Shown piece by piece: positions 1-5,132 of a stretch of DNA of 5,132 nucleotides. Every line of letters begins with the position of its first letter. The first letter of the stretch is position 1. The translations under genes and the position numbers were made by a program. The notes beneath the pieces are model-generated. The model was not told where the DNA came from, searched no databases, and worked only from the letters and a program-made list of their open reading frames with translations. The stretch comes from Candidatus Melainabacteria bacterium (lineage in GTDB: Bacteria; Cyanobacteriota; Vampirovibrionia; Obscuribacterales; Obscuribacteraceae), in contig JACMKL010000330.1 of the NCBI GenBank assembly GCA_014380105.1, positions 1-5,132 on the forward strand. The letters run 5' to 3'.

Positions 1-2456
1 TCAACATACCAGCCGGAACCTTGTACGGACCGCAAACTGCGTACATGCTCCGCACCAATGGTCAATTAAAAGACGCGACGCAATTTTCACATTTGGTTGT
101 TGCCTATCGCAATGGCTCGCCGATCAAACTTGCCGATATAGCGAAAGTTAGCGACAGCGTGGAAAATGACAAGGTGGCAAGCTGGTACAACGGCAAGCGC
201 GCCATTGTCCTTGCCATCATGCGACAGCCCGGCACCAACACAGTTGAAATTGTAGACGCCATCAAAAACGTGCTGCCTAATCTGCGAAATCAGATTCCAG
301 GCTCTGTCACAATGGACATACTTTATGACAGAACCACTTCAATCCGATCGTCTATTGAGGATGTGGAATTTACTCTTCTACTTACAATCGGACTGGTAGT
401 GGCAGTTATATTTCTATTTTTGAGAAATATACCTGCCACAGTCATTCCAAGTTTGGCACTTCCAACATCAATTATCGGAACTTTCGGTGCCATGTATTTG
501 CTTGGATTTAGCTTGAACAATCTCTCGCTAATGGCATTAACACTGTCTGTAGGCTTCGTCGTGGACGATGCGGTTGTTGTATTGGAAAATATCGTGCGAC
601 ATATTGAAATGGGCAAACCTGCATTTAAGGCTGCCATTGAAGCAACTTCAGAAATTTCTTTCACTGTTATAAGCATGACACTGTCATTGGTGGCGGTATT
701 TCTCCCTATTCTATTGATGGGTGGCATTGTCGGTCGGCTATTCAATGAATTTGCAGTGACTATATCTATCGCAATTTTGATTTCTGGCGTCGTGTCATTG
801 ACTTTCACACCAATGCTAGCAAGCCGCTGGCTCAACGCCAAAAAAATCGAATCAAATATTCCAATGCTCAATGTTATGGAGCACTTCTGGGACTGGCTAG
901 CATTGCGCTATGATGATTCTTTAAAGGTTGCGTTGCGCCATCCGGTGGTCGTTTTAAGCAGCCTCGTGATAGCGACGCTACTCACCGCATACCTTTTTAC
1001 AATTGTCCCAAAAGGCTTTATGCCGAGTGAAGACACAGGACAAATTTCGGGCTCGACAGAAGCCGCGCAGAATATTTCATTCGACAGCATGTCGGAGCAT
1101 CAGAAGAAAGTAGCCGCCGTTGTAGAAAAGCATCCAGCAATTCAAGGCGTAATGTCTAGTGTTGGAGGAAACTCGACCAATGCCGGACGCATGATTATTT
1201 CACTAAAACCTTTTGAAGAACGTCACAAGAAGGCTGACGAAATCGTCAAAGACCTCAGACCAAAACTCACTCAAATCCCTGGCATCAATACTTTCTTACA
1301 AGTGCCACCAAGCATCAGAATTGGTGGGCAATCTTCGAAAAGCTCATACCAGGTCACATTAATGTCCCCTGAATCAGAAAAGCTCTACGCATCGACTGAA
1401 GCGCTTCGCAAGAAGATGGAGACAATTACCGAAATTACAGACGTTACAACGGACGTTCAAACAACGACTCCGCAGATTGATATCAAAGTGAATCGCGGTC
1501 TGGCCGCAGCCATGGGTATCACTCAGTCACAAGTAGAACAGACACTGGCAAGCGCATACGGACAACGTCAGGTATCACAAATTTATGCACCATCAAACCA
1601 GTACAAAGTTTTGATGGAATTGGAATCAAAATATCAGCGAGATCCGGTGCAACTCTCAAAATTGTATGTGCATTCAAGCAACGGAAAAATGGTCCAACTT
1701 AGCGCTCTAGCCGAAATGACACCCGGCACAGGACCTCTGGCTATTAACCACTTAGGACAATTCCCGTCAGCGACGATTTCATTCAACCTCAAGCCCGGAT
1801 TTTCAATTGGTCAAGCAGTTGAGCGCATCGAAGCAATGGCGCCAACTGTGGTATCACCAGAGGTCAGCGTAAATTTCCAGGGACAGGCACAAGCCTTCCA
1901 GTCGTCGTTCCAAAATATGGGATGGTTACTATTACTCGCCACAGTTATCATTTATGTAATTCTCGGCATGTTGTACGAAAGTTTCGTACATCCGCTCACC
2001 ATCCTGTCCGGGCTACCAGCAGCCGGATTAGGCGCGCTTCTCACCTTGATGATATTCAACATAGACTTGAACATCTATGGATTTCTTGGACTGATTCTGC
2101 TAATCGGTATCGTCAAGAAAAACGCCATCATGATGATCGACTTCGCCCTTGATGCAGAACGCAACCAGAATATGGCTCCTGCAGACGCAATCTACAAAGC
2201 CTGTATCGTCCGTTTCCGTCCCATCATGATGACAACGATGGCTGCTCTGATGGGGACGCTACCAATTGCATTCGGACACGGTGCTGGCGCCGACACCAGA
2301 CGCCCACTCGGACTAGTAGTAGTGGGAGGATTGGTCGTGTCTCAGGTACTAACGCTGTACATCACGCCGGTCGTATACATCGCCTTCGATGCACTGCTAA
2401 CAAAATTCCGAAAAGAAAAGGTCGAGACCCATGAGAGCCTCGACGCTGAAGTTTGA
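1..2456 (+). CDS. RND (HAE-1) efflux transporter permease, MdtB/MdtC-like, 5' partial
   Basis: Inner-membrane permease of a tripartite efflux pump, expected to export drugs or other amphiphiles using the proton gradient together with a periplasmic adaptor and an outer-membrane channel. The frame is open from base 3 (NIPAGTLYG...), so the start lies left of the window; about 215-225 of the usual 1020-1040 residues are missing. Numbering from the TTG codon at 21, membrane segments lie near 118-135, 139-161, 168-193, 214-233, 245-265 and 308-329, then after the second periplasmic loop near 635-653, 657-680, 686-706, 734-754 and 769-795. The proton-relay residues are present: D182/D183 in GFVVDDAVVVLEN (AcrB D407/D408), K700 in GIVKKNAIMM (AcrB K940), and R731 and T738 in RFRPIMMTT (AcrB R971, T978). 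From memory, wording such as GFSLNNLSLMALT and YESFVHPLTILS is closest to MdtB/MdtC. The C-terminus is complete and hydrophilic. Family is certain; substrate is unknown. Confidence 0.96.
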   Translation, partial: NIPAGTLYGPQTAYMLRTNGQLKDATQFSHLVVAYRNGSPIKLADIAKVSDSVENDKVASWYNGKRAIVLAIMRQPGTNTVEIVDAIKNVLPNLRNQIPGSVTMDILYDRTTSIRSSIEDVEFTLLLTIGLVVAVIFLFLRNIPATVIPSLALPTSIIGTFGAMYLLGFSLNNLSLMALTLSVGFVVDDAVVVLENIVRHIEMGKPAFKAAIEATSEISFTVISMTLSLVAVFLPILLMGGIVGRLFNEFAVTISIAILISGVVSLTFTPMLASRWLNAKKIESNIPMLNVMEHFWDWLALRYDDSLKVALRHPVVVLSSLVIATLLTAYLFTIVPKGFMPSEDTGQISGSTEAAQNISFDSMSEHQKKVAAVVEKHPAIQGVMSSVGGNSTNAGRMIISLKPFEERHKKADEIVKDLRPKLTQIPGINTFLQVPPSIRIGGQSSKSSYQVTLMSPESEKLYASTEALRKKMETITEITDVTTDVQTTTPQIDIKVNRGLAAAMGITQSQVEQTLASAYGQRQVSQIYAPSNQYKVLMELESKYQRDPVQLSKLYVHSSNGKMVQLSALAEMTPGTGPLAINHLGQFPSATISFNLKPGFSIGQAVERIEAMAPTVVSPEVSVNFQGQAQAFQSSFQNMGWLLLLATVIIYVILGMLYESFVHPLTILSGLPAAGLGALLTLMIFNIDLNIYGFLGLILLIGIVKKNAIMMIDFALDAERNQNMAPADAIYKACIVRFRPIMMTTMAALMGTLPIAFGHGAGADTRRPLGLVVVGGLVVSQVLTLYITPVVYIAFDALLTKFRKEKVETHESLDAEV
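2409..2444 (-). terminator. possible intrinsic terminator of the minus-strand gene, inside the permease 3' end
   Basis: On the minus strand a 6-bp perfect stem GTCGAG/CTCGAC (2444-2439 with 2426-2421, 12-nt loop) is followed directly by the T-rich run CTTTTCTTTT. It begins 27 nt after the stop codon of the minus-strand gene, where a terminator would be expected. The stem is short and the loop large, and the sequence also codes for the last residues of the permease, so coincidence is possible. Confidence 0.3.
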
Positions 2457-2471
2457 TTCTATTCGACTTGT

Positions 2472-3788
2472 CTAGATTACAGCGAGACTTTCGGAAACGC
2501 GCTTCTTGCTGCGCTTTTCTCGACGTGATTGAGTTTTGCGCGATCGCGAAGTGCCCTTAATTTTTTGACGTGACGGCTTGCCACCGATCGCTGGAATTTC
2601 GAGGTCCTCATCGGAATCTTCAAAAACAGCAATGCTGGAAAATTGAGACGATGAAAGTGGATCGATATTGAAGAGTGAGTCGAGCTCCATTCTCATGTCG
2701 TCACTGGCAACGAACGAGAGTTTGGAATGGTCTTCGGAATCAAAGACACAGACTGCTTCAAACGAAGTATTTTGCGTGTGTAATCGGTTGTAGCTTGAAG
2801 ATTGAGTCGAATCAGTATTGCCGATTATGTCATCGACACTCAGGCAAATCGATTCGCCTGGTGAAAAAGAATATGAGTTTTCAGTCGTTTCAATTATTGA
2901 AGTAGCAACAATTTCTTGAACAGGGAGTTCTATTCTCTCGATTCTCTTCACTGGCGCAAATGCTGAAGACAGCCTGCGTGCCGTTCTCTGAGACGGCAAA
3001 TAGCGAATGCTCGCAGTCGAAGTTGTGTCTGTGGCGAGAATATTTACGGCAGTTTCTGAATCAGGTTCGAAAGATGTTTGAATTTCATCAATTACTTGCT
3101 CATCTTCAGAAGAATTGAACTCGATAAAACTTTCAGCATCAGGTGTTTCATCAATGCCTAGCTCGCTGTTGTAGCTCGTGAGATTATCCTTAGCTCTTAA
3201 TTTCGTTTTGATATGCTCGCCCCAGGCATCTTGTCCGACGCTATTAGCATTTTTGAACCAGCGAGACAAAGCACTCTGTGCGCCACTCAGAGATTCATTG
3301 GTCGAAGACATAGACTGGCTTTTCGCCTTTCGACCGAGAGTAGCTGAGAGACCCCCTGACCATTCTTGAGGTATTTGTTGCGATTCGATTGGAGCCGCTT
3401 GCGCCGCAGATTCCACGTGGCTGTTTGCATCGTAATTTGTTGAAAGTTCTATAAATGAATCAACAAAGTGATTATCGAAAATGACAGATGAGACAATTTC
3501 AGTTGTCTCAACAACGTCAACTTTAGGTGTAAAGTCAAACTGTTTAGTTTTCTTTTTCGGCGCTAATAATTTCTCGGCAAGCGAGGTCTGCTGCGGTTTT
3601 ACATCCGCTTGCTCTGATGTCGCTAGCACCTTCGCCGCATCTATCTCTGCGGTGCGCTGCCTGTTTTTATTCAGCCTATCTCGATTTCCATTAAGGTGAT
3701 CCTGGTCAGTAAATGCAGATATTTCTCTGTGACTATCTGCATGTTCCTTTTCCATCCAGCCCAAACACGCCTGAAACGTTTGCTTCAT
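2472..3788 (-). CDS. hypothetical Ser/Thr-rich acidic disordered protein with basic C-terminal tail
   Basis: I do not recognise this protein. With the ATG at 3788 it has 438 residues; the frame is open to a TTG at 3902 (476 residues) with an in-frame stop at 3917-3915. I prefer ATG 3788 because GAGAAGG lies 14 nt before it, a long but usable spacing, while TTG 3902 has no visible ribosome binding site; ATG 3755 is another option. Numbering by the 476-residue form, there is no signal peptide or membrane segment, and the body is rich in Ser, Thr, Asp and Glu with few hydrophobic runs, so it is probably disordered. Short hydrophobic-acidic motifs recur: SFIEL (149) and SFIEF (258), SFE (277, 380), and VIFD (140), VCVFD (384), IAVFE (424). 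After the acidic stretch VFEDSDEDLEI (426-436), residues 442-468 hold 14 Lys/Arg in 27. It converges on the efflux permease with a 15-nt gap and lies on the same strand downstream of the VWA-PP2C pair. It could be a phosphorylated scaffold, a nucleic-acid-binding or envelope-anchored protein, or a secreted effector; none is shown. Confidence 0.72.
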   Translation of the reverse strand: MKQTFQACLGWMEKEHADSHREISAFTDQDHLNGNRDRLNKNRQRTAEIDAAKVLATSEQADVKPQQTSLAEKLLAPKKKTKQFDFTPKVDVVETTEIVSSVIFDNHFVDSFIELSTNYDANSHVESAAQAAPIESQQIPQEWSGGLSATLGRKAKSQSMSSTNESLSGAQSALSRWFKNANSVGQDAWGEHIKTKLRAKDNLTSYNSELGIDETPDAESFIEFNSSEDEQVIDEIQTSFEPDSETAVNILATDTTSTASIRYLPSQRTARRLSSAFAPVKRIERIELPVQEIVATSIIETTENSYSFSPGESICLSVDDIIGNTDSTQSSSYNRLHTQNTSFEAVCVFDSEDHSKLSFVASDDMRMELDSLFNIDPLSSSQFSSIAVFEDSDEDLEIPAIGGKPSRQKIKGTSRSRKTQSRREKRSKKRVSESLAVI

Positions 3789-3923
3789 TATCGAATGCCC
3801 AGCCTTCTCAAAATTTCGCCGCCAAGGGAAGCCCACTAAACGTCGTGGACCAATTAAATTTATCGCCAGTCCCACAGTATGGCCGAGCTCATCCGGAGTC
3901 AAATGAATTGACGGTTATATCGC

Positions 3924-3937
3924 CGCGCTATTGCGCG
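3924..3937. repeat. short GC inverted repeat (CGCGC-TATT-GCGCG)
   Basis: A perfect 5-bp stem with a 4-nt TATT loop, followed by more GC-rich sequence (ATTCGCGGG). It stands out from its AT-richer surroundings. No T-run follows on either strand, so it does not look like a terminator. It lies 22-35 bp upstream of the TTG at 3902 and would be in the leader of the hypothetical gene. Confidence 0.4.
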
Positions 3938-3983
3938 ATTCGCGGGAAATACGTATACCCCAAAAACTCTGTCATTCTACCGC

Positions 3984-4000
3984 CTGACAACTAGCGTCAG
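3984..4000. repeat. short inverted repeat (CTGAC-7 nt-GTCAG)
   Basis: Perfect 5-bp arms, CTGAC and GTCAG, separated by AACTAGC. It could be a small operator-like palindrome or a weak RNA hairpin. On the minus strand a TTTTT run occurs only 17 nt further on, too far for a classical terminator. Confidence 0.3.
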
Positions 4001-4016
4001 CCCACTCTCAGGGACG

Positions 4017-4039
4017 CGCGGTAACCATCACGCGGTAAC
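4017..4039. repeat. tandem direct repeat of CGCGGTAAC (2 copies, 5-bp spacer)
   Basis: Two identical 9-mers, 4017-4025 and 4031-4039, are separated by CATCA, giving a 14-bp period. Two exact copies so close together in a noncoding spacer suggest a protein-binding site (iteron- or operator-like), but the period is not a whole number of helical turns and no regulator is identified. It lies 43-65 bp downstream of the PP2C stop and well upstream of the hypothetical gene. Confidence 0.55.
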
Positions 4040-4081
4040 GCCAATCAGACAACATTGAATATTTCTCATCTTGAAGTAAAT

Positions 4082-4816
4082 TCAAGCAGAAACGGTTAAT
4101 GAAATCACAGTAACGTCGTCGTTTTTCATGAATGGTCTTCCATCGAGCAATTCTTCTCGCTCTCTTTCAACCAGGCGAACCAGATCATCCCTAGTATTTA
4201 TAGCGTCTAAGATATCCACAACATTCTTGGACTCACCCTGCCGCCTGAGCGCCCAGCAGGCGATAGCGTCAGACAGCAGGAAAAAACGATCGCCGTCCTG
4301 CCAATTGCCTTCATACGAAAGCTTCTTCATATCGGCATCCACGAACGCATCCGGATTGCTGCAAATCAAAGCTGGAAAATTGGTGAAGTGGTCAGCGTTA
4401 TTGACTGGAAAACAGTTGAGGATTTCATTATCCCGGGCGTGGATGACACAGCTGTCGCCAACAGCTTCGGCAGAGTAAGTGTTGCCGCTCTCGCCATTTT
4501 TTATGCTCAGGCCAATCACGGCAGCGTATGCCCCTTTAGCCAATTTCTCTTCCGCATACCAGGCAAGATCTTTCTTTCTGACGTCTTCATGCCACTTCTG
4601 ACGAGACTGCTCCAGATCTTCTCCATGCACATATCCTTTGGCAAGAATTTGAGACCAGGTTGATGCAAATGAAGTCTCTGTCGCTCCGTCGGCAACAGCA
4701 CATCGAAATTCTTCTGTCACCTCATCAAAATCGTTGAGCGGATACGCGGCGTCTTCCCACTCCTCATCTGAGTTTCCTTTTTTTGGAAGCCAGAAAGTTT
4801 TGCCCGTCACGCGCAT
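4082..4816 (-). CDS. PP2C-type serine/threonine protein phosphatase
   Basis: A 244-residue single-domain metal-dependent (Mg/Mn) phosphatase, probably cytoplasmic, expected to remove phosphate from Ser/Thr. The ordered PP2C motifs are: EDA at 21-23, CAVADGATE (39-47, metal ligand D43 with G44), GAYAAVIGLSI (95-105, the usual GxTA strand), AVGDSCVIHAR (118-128, D121), FLLSDAIACW (179-188, ligand D183) and KNDDVTVISL (231-240, D233/D234). All expected acidic ligands are present, so it should be active, although A184 replaces the Gly common in the SDG motif. The length suits small bacterial phosphatases such as PphC (YegK), and no transmembrane or extra domain is seen. The ATG start is supported by a strong AGGTGG site 6 nt upstream. 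It follows the VWA gene by 12 nt, an arrangement known from VWA/PP2C/kinase modules, where phosphatase and kinase are thought to act on shared targets. The kinase is not in the window. Confidence 0.9.
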   Translation of the reverse strand: MRVTGKTFWLPKKGNSDEEWEDAAYPLNDFDEVTEEFRCAVADGATETSFASTWSQILAKGYVHGEDLEQSRQKWHEDVRKKDLAWYAEEKLAKGAYAAVIGLSIKNGESGNTYSAEAVGDSCVIHARDNEILNCFPVNNADHFTNFPALICSNPDAFVDADMKKLSYEGNWQDGDRFFLLSDAIACWALRRQGESKNVVDILDAINTRDDLVRLVEREREELLDGRPFMKNDDVTVISLTVSA

Positions 4817-4831
4817 TTGATACCACCTTTA
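4817..4831 (-). promoter_or_regulatory. ribosome binding site of the PP2C gene, overlapping the VWA stop codon
   Basis: On the minus strand the junction reads TAAAGGTGGTATCAAATG. The VWA stop TAA runs directly into the Shine-Dalgarno core AAGGTGG, which sits 6 nt before the PP2C ATG. Ribosomes ending on the VWA gene stop on the next gene's binding site, which favours translational coupling and a fixed ratio of the two proteins. Confidence 0.8.
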
Positions 4832-5132
4832 TCTGAGATTACTGGGTCTTGTACCGATATCCAAAAATCTGATCACCGAAATCATATCGGCATTGAAGAC
4901 AAATCCTTTTGTGTTGAAAGTGACTGGCACACCTTCTTTCGACAGCTCATTTCGAACATAGTCCGGCAAATGAGAGGACATACTAAATAATAACTTCGAA
5001 TGATCATCGGGAAGTTTTGATTCATCATCCGGGTATTCAATTGGTCGCTGACTGGAAGAAGAAATATGCACGTTGTATAGCAAAACCTCACCATCAGTGC
5101 TGGACAGCGACATCAGGTCGTGTGCGGCTTGA
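4829..5132 (-). CDS. VWA (von Willebrand factor A) domain protein, C-terminal part
   Basis: The last 100 codons of a gene that continues past the right edge; the frame stays open through base 5131 (QAAHDLMSLSSTDGEV...), so the ATG at 5113 is internal. The visible part fits the end of a VWA fold and its C-terminal extension: a helix then strand (HDLMSLSSTDGEVLLYNVHI), the segment KLLFSMSSHLPDYV, and the ending GFVFNADMISVIRFLDIGTR. From memory, these match a family of bacterial VWA proteins of roughly 300-350 residues. Those proteins carry a MIDAS metal site (DxSxS) near the N-terminus, which would lie outside the window and cannot be checked. VWA domains usually mediate metal-dependent protein contacts. 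Placement directly upstream of a PP2C phosphatase supports a role as the adaptor or sensor of a phospho-signalling module. No promoter is visible, as it lies off the right edge. Confidence 0.85.
   Translation of the reverse strand, partial: QAAHDLMSLSSTDGEVLLYNVHISSSSQRPIEYPDDESKLPDDHSKLLFSMSSHLPDYVRNELSKEGVPVTFNTKGFVFNADMISVIRFLDIGTRPSNLR

Larger units (their letters stand above)
3789..4081. other. intergenic spacer between the PP2C gene and the hypothetical gene
   Basis: A stretch of about 290 bp with no convincing gene, or about 180 bp if the hypothetical gene starts at TTG 3902. It should hold the 3' untranslated region of the VWA-PP2C unit and possibly the promoter of the hypothetical gene. 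I found no well-spaced -35/-10 pair on the minus strand: TATAAC and TATACG boxes occur near 3916 and 3956, but neither has a fitting -35 element. There is no hairpin with a T-run just after the PP2C stop, so read-through into the hypothetical gene cannot be excluded. The repeats found here are listed separately. Confidence 0.5.

Noticed and set aside
323..871. 182-codon open frame on the minus strand inside the permease
   Set aside because: It lies wholly opposite the certain RND coding sequence across its conserved membrane segments, and its product has no recognisable features.
1922..2152. 76-codon plus-strand open frame in another phase of the permease
   Set aside because: It overlaps the highly conserved TM8-TM10 region of the permease; a frame shadow.
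2502..2519. GCGC-N-GCGC-TTTT hairpin as a terminator for the permease
   Set aside because: The stem is only 4 bp and lies inside the coding sequence of the convergent gene's basic tail; too weak to call.
3713..3994. 93-codon plus-strand open frame over the start of the hypothetical gene and the spacer
   Set aside because: It has no convincing ribosome binding site and no recognisable domain, and it partly opposes the hypothetical gene. Not excluded, but unsupported.
3900..4081. Promoter for the hypothetical gene
   Set aside because: Isolated TATAAC, TATACG and TTGTCA hexamers occur on the minus strand, but no -35/-10 pair has 16-18 bp spacing.
4128..4701. Several open frames on both strands across the PP2C gene
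   Set aside because: The PP2C frame carries all family motifs and a strong ribosome binding site; the others are shadows of it.
4882..5094. 70-codon minus-strand open frame within the VWA gene
   Set aside because: It is out of phase with the VWA frame, which matches its family to the last residues.

Overview
The window comes from a bacterium with two membranes: its left half is the C-terminal four fifths of an RND (HAE-1) drug-efflux permease of the MdtB/MdtC type, a family that works with a periplasmic adaptor and an outer-membrane channel. Base composition looks moderate and similar across the window. No rRNA, tRNA, insertion sequence, phage gene or CRISPR array is visible. The lineage cannot be fixed from this sequence. 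The VWA family at the right edge resembles proteins I recall from cyanobacteria and relatives, which is only a weak hint.

Layout: (1) 1-2456, plus strand: RND permease, N-terminus cut by the window edge, intact C-terminus, all proton-relay residues kept. (2) 2472-3788 (open up to 3902), minus strand, convergent with the permease across a 15-nt gap: a long Ser/Thr-rich, acidic, apparently disordered protein with a strongly basic C-terminal tail. I do not recognise it. (3) 3789-4081: a spacer of about 290 bp holding a tandem pair of the 9-mer CGCGGTAAC and two short GC-containing inverted repeats. (4) 4082-4816, minus strand: a small PP2C-type protein phosphatase. (5) 4829-5132, minus strand: C-terminal third of a von Willebrand factor A (VWA) protein, 12 nt upstream of the phosphatase and running off the right edge.

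The VWA and PP2C genes form a tight, probably translationally coupled two-gene unit. Such pairs are known from bacterial VWA/PP2C/Ser-Thr-kinase modules (TerY-P-type triads, E. coli yegL-pphC-yegI). No kinase lies in this window; it may be upstream of the VWA gene or elsewhere. The Ser/Thr-rich disordered protein is next on the same strand and is a speculative phosphorylation target or effector of this signalling pair. The efflux permease faces the other way and probably belongs to a separate operon entering from the left.
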